From assembly GCF_041821025.1 (NCBI RefSeq), contig NZ_JBGUAY010000003.1, forward strand, positions 248,001 to 312,000: DNA of 64,000 nt, written 5' to 3'. The DNA is from Egicoccus sp. AB-alg6-2 (GTDB lineage: Bacteria > Actinomycetota > Nitriliruptoria > Nitriliruptorales > Nitriliruptoraceae). The notes below the pieces were generated by a model. That model did no database searches. It had not been told where the DNA came from and saw only the letters and a list, made by a program, of their open reading frames with translations. Each line of letters starts with the position of its first letter. The first letter of the stretch is position 1. The translations under genes were made by a program, and so were the position numbers. This document shows, in pieces, positions 17,846 through 26,376 of the stretch.

Positions 17846-18484
17846 TCAGGGCGAGCGCCGCCGCGCGACGGCGAGGAACAGCGGGTAGTCGCGACCGTCC
17901 TTGGTGACCGTGTGCACGCGCGAGAACGTCGACGTCCCGAACCCGGCGGCCACGAGCCAGTCGTCCAACGTCGCGGGTTCGAACCCGTGGTGGCCGCCGA
18001 AGCCCTCGCCGTGGAACGAACCGTCCTCGGCCTCGAGGTCCGCCAGCGCGACGGTGCCGCCCGGCTCGGTGACGGTGGCGAGCAGCGCGAGGGCGTCGGC
18101 CGGCTCGGGCACGTGGTGCAGGGCCATCAGGGAGACGACGAGATCGAAGCGCTCGTCGGGATCGAGGTCGATGTCGACGACCTTTGCGCCTGGCAGCTCG
18201 CCCCGCTCCACCTTGTCGAGCATGACGGCGCGCATGCCTTCGGACGGGTCGGCCACCGTGATCGTGCCGACGTGCGGCGCGAGGAACTGGGCCAGCAGCC
18301 CGGTGCCCGCCCCGTACTCGAGCAGGCGGGCGTCACCGGTGACGGGGACCGCCTCCACGATGGCGTCCGCCACGATCCTGGCCCGTTCGACCTTCTCCGG
18401 GTCGTCGTCCCAGGTCGCGGCACGCGCGTCGAAGCTGCCGTGGCCCTCGTCGTCGCCGTCGTGGTGGACGTGGGCGTCGGTCAT
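17846..18484 (-). CDS. SAM-dependent class I methyltransferase
   Basis: 212 residues from ATG 18484, which overlaps the upstream dehydrogenase stop by 4 bp. Motif I is LLEYGAGTGLLAQFL, followed by ITVADPSEGM and VVSLMALHHVPEP, a Methyltransf_11/25 pattern. The His/Asp-rich N-terminus (THE first ten residues hold three His) may bind metal or be incidental. Substrate unknown. It is third in a tightly overlapping operon with a DUF1932 dehydrogenase and a DinB-like protein. Confidence 0.88.
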   Translation of the reverse strand: MTDAHVHHDGDDEGHGSFDARAATWDDDPEKVERARIVADAIVEAVPVTGDARLLEYGAGTGLLAQFLAPHVGTITVADPSEGMRAVMLDKVERGELPGAKVVDIDLDPDERFDLVVSLMALHHVPEPADALALLATVTEPGGTVALADLEAEDGSFHGEGFGGHHGFEPATLDDWLVAAGFGTSTFSRVHTVTKDGRDYPLFLAVARRRSP

Positions 18485-19332
18485 CGTTCCTCCCCGGTTT
18501 CGAGCAGCGCGGTCGTCACCGCGGCCACGTCGGTCGTCGGTGTGTCGCGCAGGTGGGCGACGCGTTCGAAGACCGCGGCGGCTGCGACGTGGAAGCCGTC
18601 GGGTAGTCCGGCGGCCCCGAGGCCGACCGCGATCTCGTCCATCTCCCCGACCCAGCGCCACCCCTTGCGTGCGGCGCTCGCGGCGGCACGCTCGCTCCGG
18701 CCGGCCAGCGCCGGCTGCGAACGCTTCCATTCGGCGAGCAGTTCGGCCTCGACCCCCTCGGCGCTGGCCATCGCCCGCACCGCGAGCAACAGCGCGGCGC
18801 TGCCCTTGGTCCAGCCGGCGTACGCCATCTTGAGTGCCGATGCCGCCGGTGCGGCACCGCCGACGACGGGCGCCTCGAGGGGTCCGGCGTCGAACAGGGC
18901 CGCCACCTCGGCGGCTCGCGCTCCGGCGAGGTAGAGCCGGGTGGTCCCACGTTCGCGGGGTGGTCCTCCGATGATGCCGCCGTCGACGTAGTCGGCACCA
19001 CCGCTCGTCACCGTCGCCGCGATCCCGCGCGCCGTCTGCGGAGCGACGGCATTGGCGTCGAGGTACAGCCCGGTGAACCCGTGGGCGGCGACCTCCCCGG
19101 CCACCTCGACGGCCGCGTGGGGCGGGCAGACGGACAGCAGCATGTCGCTGGCCGCGACGAGGGCTCCGAGGTCACCGACGTCGTCGATGGCCGCATCCTC
19201 GGCCCGGCGGCGCGAGGCGTCACCACGACCATGCGACGCCCAGACCACGCGGACCGCGGCGGCGGTGATCGCGGCCGCGACGGCCGAGCCCATCTCGCCC
19301 GGCGCGACCAGCCCTACGCGCCGGATGCTCAT
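18481..19332 (-). CDS. NAD(P)-binding dehydrogenase with DUF1932 domain
   Basis: 283 residues from ATG 19332, overlapping the DinB-like gene stop. An N-terminal Rossmann fold of the 6-phosphogluconate/3-hydroxyisobutyrate dehydrogenase type begins VGLVAPGEMGSAVA; the third glycine of the usual GxGxMG appears as PGEMG. A central motif YVDGGIIGGPP and the C-terminal helix KMAYAGWTKGSAAL match DUF1932 proteins, whose catalytic Lys lies in this segment. Substrate unknown. Confidence 0.85.
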   Translation of the reverse strand: MSIRRVGLVAPGEMGSAVAAAITAAAVRVVWASHGRGDASRRRAEDAAIDDVGDLGALVAASDMLLSVCPPHAAVEVAGEVAAHGFTGLYLDANAVAPQTARGIAATVTSGGADYVDGGIIGGPPRERGTTRLYLAGARAAEVAALFDAGPLEAPVVGGAAPAASALKMAYAGWTKGSAALLLAVRAMASAEGVEAELLAEWKRSQPALAGRSERAAASAARKGWRWVGEMDEIAVGLGAAGLPDGFHVAAAAVFERVAHLRDTPTTDVAAVTTALLETGEER

Positions 19333-19841
19333 CCGGAACGTTCCAGCAGGCCGCGCAGGTACCCGGCCTGCCCCAGGTGCTGCATGGCATCGCCGACGAC
19401 GCTGACCAGGCGGACCCCCGCCGTGACCGGCGGGTCGTAGCGGTCGTCGACGACGCGGTCGAGGTCCTCGGCGGTGGCCGTCGCGAGATAGTCGTCGATC
19501 ATCGCGGTGACGGCATCCTGGTAGCCCCCGAGCAGGTCGACGTCGTCGACGCGTACGAGGGCGACCTGGTCGGCGTCGTGGCCGTACCCGTGGTCGTCCG
19601 GTTCCAGCGCCAGGTCGAAACGGTCCCGCCACCCGTCAGCGGCCCACACCTCGGCACGGCCGGCGAGCTCGGCCACCTGGGCGTCCTGCTGGCGGATGGT
19701 GTGCCAGAGCAGCCAGGCAAGCGAGTTGGCCTCGGGATCGGGACGGGTGTGCAGCAGTCGGTCGTCGGCCCCCTCGGCATGCCGCCGGATCAGTGGCGGG
19801 ATGCGGTGGAAGGCGTCCGTGAGCAGTTCGCGCGTGTCCAT
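19329..19841 (-). CDS. DinB-like four-helix protein (DUF664 family)
   Basis: 170 residues from ATG 19841. This start is chosen because TAGCGT ends exactly 6 nt before it, the spacing seen at other leaderless genes here; GTG 19847 would fall inside that gap. The protein is a helix bundle with LAWLLWHTIRQQDAQ, in which the His of WHT is the usual metal-ligand position, and a late His in AMQHLGQAGYLRGLL. Relatives include mycothiol-dependent enzymes, so a thiol-S-transferase role is possible. First gene of a three-gene operon. Confidence 0.8.
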   Translation of the reverse strand: MDTRELLTDAFHRIPPLIRRHAEGADDRLLHTRPDPEANSLAWLLWHTIRQQDAQVAELAGRAEVWAADGWRDRFDLALEPDDHGYGHDADQVALVRVDDVDLLGGYQDAVTAMIDDYLATATAEDLDRVVDDRYDPPVTAGVRLVSVVGDAMQHLGQAGYLRGLLERSG

Positions 19842-19853
19842 ACCCACACGCTA
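19842..19853 (-). promoter_or_regulatory. Leaderless-type promoter of the DinB-like gene
   Basis: On the minus strand TAGCGT (19853-19848) is followed by 6 nt and then ATG 19841, placing the transcription start on or next to the A of ATG. No ribosome site is present. Confidence 0.5.
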
Positions 19854-19901
19854 CGTCGTGCGGGCGCGGTTCGCGGTCCGGATTCGGGACATCTGCCTCC
19901 G

Positions 19902-19931
19902 TTGACGCGCCTGTGGCCTTGTGCCCAGACT
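19902..19931 (+). promoter_or_regulatory. Promoter of the secreted barrel protein gene
   Basis: TTGACG (19902-19907), an 18-bp spacer and CAGACT (19926-19931) make a reasonable sigma-70-type promoter. It would give a leader of about 160 nt, unusually long for this window. Confidence 0.4.
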
Positions 19932-20012
19932 GGCAGCACGGGTGGAAACGGGGAGGCCCTTCGAGAGGCGGGACGCCGCCGGACCGACCTCCGCCCGCGC
20001 GATCGCATCGGT

Positions 20013-20077
20013 GACCGGATCCCGAGATCCGGTCCCGGGAGCTCCGGCAGGCTCACGTCCACGGCTCCTTTCGGAGC
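20013..20077 (+). promoter_or_regulatory. Structured 5' leader with two hairpins
   Basis: GACCGGATC-CCGA-GATCCGGTC (20013-20034) is a perfect 9-bp stem, and GCTCC-TTTC-GGAGC (20064-20077) a 5-bp stem ending 20 nt before the ATG at 20098. These could stabilise the message or regulate translation. The sequence does not match a riboswitch class I know. Confidence 0.35.
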
Positions 20078-20097
20078 GGGTAGAAGAGGCCAGGAAG

Positions 20098-20700
20098 ATG
20101 CGTATCCGAACCATTCCGCTGCTCATGATCGTGCTGCTCGTCCTGGGCAGCACGGCCGCCTTCGCCGAGGGCGGCACCAAGCACCGCGACGACCACGGCA
20201 AGAAGGGTGGTCACCACAAGGGCGTGCTGGTCCTGCACGCCACCGAGACGTCCGCGACCTACATCACCGCCGACGGCAGGGTGTTCACCGACGAGGACGA
20301 GGAAGAGGTCGATGACCTGATGCCGAGCGCCGGCGACCGGTTCCTCCTCGTCGACACGCTCTACAGCGACGAGGCGCGCACCGCGCTGGTCGGCCGCAAC
20401 GACATCGAGTGCACCGTCACCGCGTTCTCCGGCACGAGCGAGGAGGACTTCTCGCAGAACCTGCTCTGTCACGGGGTCGTGACCGTCGACGGCGCCGGAA
20501 CGCTCGCCTGGCAGGGCGCCGTGCAGTTCAGCTCGATGACGGAATTCGATCCCGCGATGCCCTTCGCCACCGTGGCCATCACCGGCGGCACCGGCCAGTA
20601 CCTCGGCGCCAGCGGACAGGCGAAGCTGTTCGACACGAGCACGGACGACGACGAGTCCCTCACCCGCTACGAGGTGAAGCTGACCGCCGGTCGGCGATGA
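20098..20700 (+). CDS. Secreted allene-oxide-cyclase/dirigent-like barrel protein
   Basis: 200 residues from ATG 20098, preceded by GAGGCCAGGAAG. A Sec signal peptide (MRIRTIPLLMIVLLVLGS, cleavage near AFAEGG) is followed by a Lys/His/Asp-rich stretch and then a beta-rich domain ending in TGGTGQYLGASGQAKL, a motif shared by allene oxide cyclase-like and dirigent-like barrels that are common in secreted actinobacterial proteins. Two cysteines (in ECTVTAF and LLCHGVV) may form a disulphide. Function unknown. It has its own promoter, a structured leader and a strong terminator, so it is a monocistronic unit. Confidence 0.75.
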   Translation: MRIRTIPLLMIVLLVLGSTAAFAEGGTKHRDDHGKKGGHHKGVLVLHATETSATYITADGRVFTDEDEEEVDDLMPSAGDRFLLVDTLYSDEARTALVGRNDIECTVTAFSGTSEEDFSQNLLCHGVVTVDGAGTLAWQGAVQFSSMTEFDPAMPFATVAITGGTGQYLGASGQAKLFDTSTDDDESLTRYEVKLTAGRR

Positions 20701-20718
20701 CCCCCGGTCGGCGATGAC
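20687..20718. repeat. 15-bp tandem duplication across a stop codon
   Basis: CCGGTCGGCGATGAC occurs at 20687-20701 and again at 20704-20718. The first copy contains the TGA stop of the barrel protein gene, so the second is an untranslated echo of its C-terminal codons. Confidence 0.8.
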
Positions 20719-20730
20719 GCGACCGCGTCG

Positions 20731-20763
20731 CGATGGAGGGTGCCTGGCAGGCGCCCTCCATCG
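20731..20763. terminator. Bidirectional 15-bp stem terminator
   Basis: CGATGGAGGGTGCCT-GGC-AGGCGCCCTCCATCG has a 15-bp stem with one G-U/A-C wobble position and a 3-nt loop, placed between the convergent barrel protein gene (ends 20700) and acyltransferase gene (ends 20765). There is no U-tract. Confidence 0.75.
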
Positions 20764-20764
20764 C

Positions 20765-21724
20765 TCACCCGATCGGATCGCCCGGGATCGACAGGCCGCG
20801 GCGCAGGCGGTCGAGCGCCTCCTCGGGATCCATACCGCCGGGCAGGCGGGACTTCACGACCCGAGCCGGGATGCCGACGGCGATCGAGAACGGCGGGATG
20901 TCGGTGTTGACGAGGCAGTGGCTCGCGATCACCGATCCGTGCCCGATGTCGACCCCGCGCAATACCGTCGCCTTCTCGCCGATCCACACGTCACCACCGA
21001 CGCGCACCGGGGACTTGACGATGCCCTGGTCCTTGATGGGGACGTCGAGCCGCTCGAATCGGTGGTCGAAGTCGCAGATGTAGATCCAGTCGGCGAGGAT
21101 CGACGCCTCGCCGATCTCGACGTCGAGATAGGTGTTGACCACGTTGTCGCGGCCCATCACCACCTTCGCGCCCAGCGTCAGCTGGCCTTCGTGGGCGCGC
21201 AGCTTGTTGTCGTCGCCGATCCAGCACCACGGCCCGACCACGAGCCGGCCGTGCCCGGGGCGACCGCGGAACTCGACCCGCCGGCCGCTGAAGACCACGC
21301 CCTGGAACACGACGTGGTTGCCGGTGGCGACGGCCCGGGCGCGGTGCCAGAGGAACCGTCGGTACAGGGTCAGGTACTGACGCGTGACCATCCGGTGGGT
21401 CACCGCGTGACGGATGGCCTGCCGCCAACCCCACCGCGGGTAGTGCAGCCGGATCGGCGGGCGCCGGACGTGGTCGGGCAGCGGCCGTTCGGCAAGCAGG
21501 TCCGCCGCCAGCAGGCTCGCCCGCCGTTGCCCCTCACGGGCGGTCTCGGCCCGGATGAGTGCCTCGGTGTGCTCGCGCAGCGCGGAGCGCGCGGCCTCCT
21601 CCACGTCGGCGTCCGAAGCGCCCGCGAGGTCCGAACCGGCGTCCGGGTCCAGGTCGGGCCCGAGGTGCGGCAGCGGCAGGTCGAGGTCGGCGACCAGTTC
21701 GCGCTCGTCGGGGTCGGGATTCAC
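20765..21724 (-). CDS. Left-handed beta-helix acyltransferase (hexapeptide repeat)
   Basis: 319 residues from GTG 21724, overlapping the upstream methyltransferase stop (GTGA). The first half is acidic and helical. The second half is a parallel beta-helix with hexapeptide coils (IGDDNKL, VVMGRDNVV, VWIGEKATVL, IGHGSVI) and the catalytic-type His in ICDFDHRF, ending VGIPARVVK as in maltose/galactoside O-acetyltransferases. It probably acetylates a sugar or polysaccharide component. Coupled with the methyltransferase, it may decorate a surface glycan or lipid; that is inference. Confidence 0.85.
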   Translation of the reverse strand: MNPDPDERELVADLDLPLPHLGPDLDPDAGSDLAGASDADVEEAARSALREHTEALIRAETAREGQRRASLLAADLLAERPLPDHVRRPPIRLHYPRWGWRQAIRHAVTHRMVTRQYLTLYRRFLWHRARAVATGNHVVFQGVVFSGRRVEFRGRPGHGRLVVGPWCWIGDDNKLRAHEGQLTLGAKVVMGRDNVVNTYLDVEIGEASILADWIYICDFDHRFERLDVPIKDQGIVKSPVRVGGDVWIGEKATVLRGVDIGHGSVIASHCLVNTDIPPFSIAVGIPARVVKSRLPGGMDPEEALDRLRRGLSIPGDPIG

Positions 21725-22665
21725 TTCGTCGCGTGCAGGATGAGGTTGTAGAACACGTCGCGGGGCACGAACCGCGCCAGCACACGGTCGTCGAACCGGT
21801 GCAGACGCGTGTAGGCGTTGAACGCCGCGAATGCCCACCGCATGCCGAGCACGCCCGGACGCATCGCACCCTCGATGGTGCGCACTGCCCACCCGACCCA
21901 GTTCGCGGTCAGCTCCTCGGTCACGACCCGGGCCTCACGGAACCCGGCGAGGCGGGCCATCTTCTCGACGTCGCCGGGGCGGAAGGTGTGCAGGTCGACC
22001 TCGTACTCCAGGCCGGCCAGGGTGGCGTCTTCGACGGTTCCGCCCGCTTCGACGATGCTCGGCTTGCGGTACTGCGTCAGGCCGGGCAGTGCTGTCGCCG
22101 CCCGGAACGCGCGGTAGGTGTTGCGCTTGACGAACCAGGACACCTTGTCACCGATCTCGGTCGGTTCGCCGGCGATGACCAGCGTCCCGCCGGGCTTGAG
22201 GATCCGGTGCATCTCGCGGATCGCGGCCCCGGGGACGGGCAGGTGGTGGATGAAGGCGTGTCCGATGACGAGGTCGAAGCTGTCGTCGTCGTAGGGCAGT
22301 GCCTCGGCGTCGCCCTGACGCGTGGCGATGGTCAGGCCGTGCTCGGCGCCGTTGCGTCGGCACACCTCCAGCATGCCCTCCGAGATGTCGGTGGCCTCCA
22401 ACGTCGCGCCCTCGAGACAGTCGCCGAGCGCGAGGTTGATCAGGAAGAAGCCGGTGCCCGCGCCGACCTCGAGCACGCGGTGGAAGACGGCGCCCTCGGG
22501 GACGACCTTGCGGAACCGGTCGCGCGCGTAGTCGATGCAGCGCTGGTCGTACGAGATCGAGAACTTCTCGTCGTAGGTCCCGGCCTCCCAGTCGTGGTAC
22601 GCCTCCTGCTTCTGCTTGATGTCCATCGACGTCGTGTCGGGCACGGCGTGCAGTTCGGCGGGCAT
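21721..22665 (-). CDS. SAM-dependent methyltransferase (class I, 314 aa)
   Basis: 314 residues from ATG 22665, favoured over GTG 22668 because AGGAG is then 6 nt away. Motif I is VLEVGAGTGFFLINLALG; ATDISEGMLE, DLVIGHAFIHHLPV and LKPGGTLVIAGEP follow in class I order. An additional C-terminal helical region of about 110 residues (MRPGVLGMRWAFAAFNAY) may bind substrate. It is translationally coupled to the hexapeptide acyltransferase. Substrate unknown. Confidence 0.87.
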   Translation of the reverse strand: MPAELHAVPDTTSMDIKQKQEAYHDWEAGTYDEKFSISYDQRCIDYARDRFRKVVPEGAVFHRVLEVGAGTGFFLINLALGDCLEGATLEATDISEGMLEVCRRNGAEHGLTIATRQGDAEALPYDDDSFDLVIGHAFIHHLPVPGAAIREMHRILKPGGTLVIAGEPTEIGDKVSWFVKRNTYRAFRAATALPGLTQYRKPSIVEAGGTVEDATLAGLEYEVDLHTFRPGDVEKMARLAGFREARVVTEELTANWVGWAVRTIEGAMRPGVLGMRWAFAAFNAYTRLHRFDDRVLARFVPRDVFYNLILHATK

Positions 22666-22784
22666 CACGGTCTCCTGTCTGAACCGGCGGCGACCGACCG
22701 GCTGCGAACGTGCACGGTACTGAAGCCGGACGCCGGCGCCCAGATCGCTACCGTGGGCAGGCGACGCGGACGAGGGAGCACGCG

Positions 22785-24263
22785 GTGGCGAGGCTGCGCA
22801 GGCTGCTCGGGCGCCCGCCGGGCGCGGCGGCGTCCGACCCGTTGCTCGCGGACCTGCGCGCCGCGCTCGCGCCCGAGCGGGTCCGGTACGACGGCGCCGA
22901 GCGGACCCTGTTCGCCCACGACGCCTCGATCTACGACCTCGGGGTCTCCGGACCGGTCTGCTTCGCCGAGAGCGCCACCGAGGTGCAGGCCATCATGCGG
23001 ATCGCGGCCGAGCACGGCCGGGCCGTGGTCCCCCGTGGCGCGGGTACGGGACTGTCCGGCGGCGCGGTCCCCCTGGGGGCCCCGATCGTGGTCTCGCTGT
23101 CCCGCATGAAGCGCATCCTCGAGGTCGACCTCGACGAGCGGATCGCCTGGGTCGAGCCGGGCGTGGTCAACCTCGCGCTCACCGAGCACCTGCGGCCCCT
23201 GGGCTTCCACTTCGCCCCCGACCCGTCGAGCCAGCAGGTGTGCACCATCGGCGGCAACGTCGCCAACAACTCCGGCGGGCCGCACTGCCTCGCCTACGGT
23301 GTCACCAACCCCCACGTCGCGGCGGTCGAGGTCGTGCTGCCGTCGGGTGAGGCGGTCGTCCTCGGCGGGCTGGACGCCGAGACCCCCGGGCTCGACCTGC
23401 GCGGCGTGTTCGTCGGCAGCGAGGGCACGATGGGCATCGCCACACGCGTCGCCGTCGTGCTCACGCCCAACCCCCCGGCGGTCCGGACCCTGCTGCTGGC
23501 CTTCGGGACGGTGCGCGACGCGGCCCGCACGGTCAGCGCCGTCATCGCCGAGGGGATCGTGCCCGCCGCGATGGAGGTCATGGACCAGCGCGCCATCGAG
23601 GCGGTCGAGAACTACGTCCACGCGGGCTACCCCCGGGACGCCGCGGCGGTCCTGCTGGCCGAGGTGGAGGGGCTCGAGGACGGGGTGCAGATCGAAGCCG
23701 AGCGGATCGACCGGCTCGGCCGCGCCAACGGCGCCACCAGCGTCCGCCTGGCGCGGACGGAGGACGAACGCGCGCTGCTCTGGAAGGGCCGCAAGACGGC
23801 GTTCGGGGCGACCGCCCAGATCGCGCCGAGGTACTACCTCAACGACACGGTCGTGCCCCGCTCGCGGCTCGCCGACGTGCTCGAGCAGGTGTACGAGATC
23901 GCGGACCGGCACCAGATCATGGTGATGAACGTGTTCCATGCCGGTGACGGGAACCTGCACCCGCTGCTGTTGTTCGACGGCAGCGACCCGGACGTGGTCG
24001 CCCGCGTGCACCTGGCCGGGGCGGAGATCGTGCGGGTCTCCCTCGACGCCGGCGGCGTGCTGTCGGGTGAGCACGGCATCGCCGTGGAGAAGCGCGACGC
24101 GATGCGGGCGCTGTTCACCGACGACGACCTCGACCACCAGGCCCGGGTGCGTCGCGCCTTCGACCCGGGCTGCCGTTGCAACCCGGGCAAGGTCCTCCCC
24201 ACCGGCCACAGCTGCGCCGACATCCAGGCGCTCACGCGCGTCCCGACCGGGGTGTGGGGATGA
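22785..24263 (+). CDS. glcD: Glycolate oxidase, FAD-linked subunit
   Basis: 492 residues from GTG 22785, with GAGGGA 7 nt upstream. It has a PCMH-type FAD domain (GRAVVPRGAGTGLSGGAVP, GGNVANNSGGPHC, FVGSEGTMGIAT) and the FAD-oxidase C-terminal domain with NVFHAGDGNLHPL and GVLSGEHGIA. Glycolate is oxidised to glyoxylate with electrons passed through GlcF. The following glcE and glcF genes (overlap of 4 bp, then 16 bp gap) confirm the assignment over D-lactate dehydrogenase relatives. A TACCGT -10-like element lies about 30 bp upstream. Confidence 0.93.
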   Translation: MARLRRLLGRPPGAAASDPLLADLRAALAPERVRYDGAERTLFAHDASIYDLGVSGPVCFAESATEVQAIMRIAAEHGRAVVPRGAGTGLSGGAVPLGAPIVVSLSRMKRILEVDLDERIAWVEPGVVNLALTEHLRPLGFHFAPDPSSQQVCTIGGNVANNSGGPHCLAYGVTNPHVAAVEVVLPSGEAVVLGGLDAETPGLDLRGVFVGSEGTMGIATRVAVVLTPNPPAVRTLLLAFGTVRDAARTVSAVIAEGIVPAAMEVMDQRAIEAVENYVHAGYPRDAAAVLLAEVEGLEDGVQIEAERIDRLGRANGATSVRLARTEDERALLWKGRKTAFGATAQIAPRYYLNDTVVPRSRLADVLEQVYEIADRHQIMVMNVFHAGDGNLHPLLLFDGSDPDVVARVHLAGAEIVRVSLDAGGVLSGEHGIAVEKRDAMRALFTDDDLDHQARVRRAFDPGCRCNPGKVLPTGHSCADIQALTRVPTGVWG

Positions 24264-25192
24264 GCGCGACCCTCACCAGCACCGACCCGGTCCTCACCGC
24301 GTTCGCCGAGGCGGTCGGCAGCGAAGGTCCGGTCGCCGTCGAGGGTGCGCGCACCCGCTGGGAGCGTGGCGGCCCACCGGCGATCGACGTCCGGTTGGTC
24401 CGAGCACCGACCGGGATCGTGTCCTATCTCCCCCACGAGATGACCGTGCAGGTCCGTGCCGGGACGGCGGTCGCCGACCTGCACGCCCAACTGGCGGAAG
24501 CCGGCCAGCGGACCGCGTTGCCCGAACGCGGCGGCACCGTCGGTGGTGCGCTGGCGGTCGGCGAGGACGCCCTGAGCGTGCTCGGCGTCGGCAGGGTGCG
24601 GACGGCCCTGCTGCAGGTGCGCTACGTCTCCGCCGAGGGACGTGTGATCACCGGGGGAGGACCGACGGTGAAGAACGTCAGCGGTTTCGACCTGCCGCGC
24701 CTGATGGTCGGCTCGCTGGGCACGCTCGGGTTGTTCGCCGAAGTGATCCTGCGCACGAACCCGATCCCCCTGGCTCGCGTCTGGCTGCGCGCCGACGACG
24801 TCGATCCGTTCGCGGTCCGGGACGCGCTGTTCCGGCCGGGTGCGGTGCTGTGGGACGGCAGCCGCACCTGGGTGCTGCTCGAGGGCCACGCGCCGGACGT
24901 CGCGGCCGAAGGCCGGACCCTGCGGTCGATCGGCGCCTTCGCCGAGGTCGATGGACCACCCGCGCTGCCGCCACATCGCTGGTCGCTGACCAAGCGGGAC
25001 CTGCGCGCCTTGGACGGACTCGATCTCGGTGACGCGTTCGTCGCCTCGGTCGGCGTCGGCACCGTGTTCGCACAGCGGCGGCAGCCGACCCGGCCGCTGT
25101 CGCCCACGATCCGCGAGCTGCACGTGCGCGTGAAGGAAGCGTTCGACCCGCAGGGACGACTCAACCCCGGCCGTGACCCCGCGGCGGGGTGA
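24260..25192 (+). CDS. glcE: Glycolate oxidase, FAD-binding subunit
   Basis: 310 residues from ATG 24260, overlapping the glcD stop. It holds only a half FAD-binding domain: LPERGGTVGGALAVG, GGPTVKNVSGFDLPRLMVG and GSLGTLGLFAEV. The C-terminal VKEAFDPQGRLNPG is the usual family ending. In E. coli GlcE is essential for GlcDEF activity. Confidence 0.92.
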   Translation: MSATLTSTDPVLTAFAEAVGSEGPVAVEGARTRWERGGPPAIDVRLVRAPTGIVSYLPHEMTVQVRAGTAVADLHAQLAEAGQRTALPERGGTVGGALAVGEDALSVLGVGRVRTALLQVRYVSAEGRVITGGGPTVKNVSGFDLPRLMVGSLGTLGLFAEVILRTNPIPLARVWLRADDVDPFAVRDALFRPGAVLWDGSRTWVLLEGHAPDVAAEGRTLRSIGAFAEVDGPPALPPHRWSLTKRDLRALDGLDLGDAFVASVGVGTVFAQRRQPTRPLSPTIRELHVRVKEAFDPQGRLNPGRDPAAG

Positions 25193-25208
25193 GGACGAGG
25201 AGGCTGGC

Positions 25209-26366
25209 ATGGATCTGGGGCTCGACCGCGAACTGCTCGACGCGTGCGTGCAGTGCGGCCTGTGCCTCACCGCGTGCCCGACCTACCAGGTGACCGGCGA
25301 CGAGTCGGCCTCGCCACGGGGCCGCATCGCCCTGATGCGGGCGGTGCAGGACGGCGGCGCACCGGTGACCGACGAGGTGGTGCAGTCGTTCGGGACCTGC
25401 ATCCAGTGCCGTGGCTGCGAACCGGCCTGCCCCAGCAACGTGCGTTTCGGGCACCTGATGGAGCAGACACGCGAGACGCTGACCGCCGCGGGGCGCTTCA
25501 CACCCTGGTGGCTGCGGATGCTGCTGCGGGTGCTCGCCGCGCCGCGGCTGCTCCGAGCCGGCACACGCCTCATCGCCCTCGTCCAGCGCCTGGTGCCGCT
25601 GCCCACGCAACTCGGACTGCCTCGCCGGTTGCCACTGCGGCGGACTCCCCTGCCGGCGTCGGGCAGCGACGTCTACCTGTTCACCGGTTGCGTGATGGAC
25701 GCCTGGCAGCGCGACGTCCATGCCGCCACCAAGCGGGTCCTCGAGGCGGCCGGGTTCGGCGTGGCGCCAACAGGTGACGCGGCGCCGTGCTGCGGCGCCC
25801 TGCACACCCATGCCGGTCTGGGCGACGAGGCCCGCGCCCTGGCCCAGCGTGTCGTCGACCGCCTCGACGACGGCCGCCCGGTGCTGGTCGACTCCGCCGG
25901 ATGCGGGGCCGCGATGAAGGACTACGGCCACCTGCTCGGGTCCCCGCAGGGAACGGCGTTCGCCGCCCGGGTGCACGACGTCCATGAGTGGCTGGCCGCC
26001 AACCTCGACCGGTTGCCCGACGCGGTCCCGCTGGACCGGCGCGTCGCGATCCAGGACCCGTGCCACCTGCGGCACGTCCAGCGCGTCCACGACGCCACCC
26101 GCACCGTTCTGCGGCCCTACGTGCGTGACCTGGTCGAGCTCGACGACAAGGGCCTGTGCTGCGGCGCCGGTGGGTCCTACTCGATGGTTCAGCCCGGCCT
26201 GTCCCGCGACGTCCGCGACCTGAAGGTGGCCGCGATCGAACGCGTCGGCCCCGACCTGGTCGCGAGCGCCAACCCCGGCTGCTCGTTGCACCTGGCGGCC
26301 GCGGGCGTGCCGGCCGTCCACCCGATGCAGATCCTCGACCGCGCCCTGCACGGCCGGCCCGCCTGA
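25209..26366 (+). CDS. glcF: Glycolate oxidase, iron-sulfur subunit
   Basis: 385 residues from ATG 25209, where GAGGAGG lies 5 nt upstream; an in-frame GTG at 25173 would overlap glcE and has no such site. Two [4Fe-4S] motifs are present, CVQCGLCLTACP and CIQCRGCEPACP, followed by two CCG domains (PCCGALHTH and LCCGAGGSY) that bind a further cluster or mediate quinone reduction. It carries electrons from GlcD to the membrane quinone pool. Glyoxylate produced could join oxalate/oxamate metabolism, though that link is speculative. Confidence 0.93.
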   Translation: MDLGLDRELLDACVQCGLCLTACPTYQVTGDESASPRGRIALMRAVQDGGAPVTDEVVQSFGTCIQCRGCEPACPSNVRFGHLMEQTRETLTAAGRFTPWWLRMLLRVLAAPRLLRAGTRLIALVQRLVPLPTQLGLPRRLPLRRTPLPASGSDVYLFTGCVMDAWQRDVHAATKRVLEAAGFGVAPTGDAAPCCGALHTHAGLGDEARALAQRVVDRLDDGRPVLVDSAGCGAAMKDYGHLLGSPQGTAFAARVHDVHEWLAANLDRLPDAVPLDRRVAIQDPCHLRHVQRVHDATRTVLRPYVRDLVELDDKGLCCGAGGSYSMVQPGLSRDVRDLKVAAIERVGPDLVASANPGCSLHLAAAGVPAVHPMQILDRALHGRPA

Positions 26367-26376
26367 CCCACACCCG

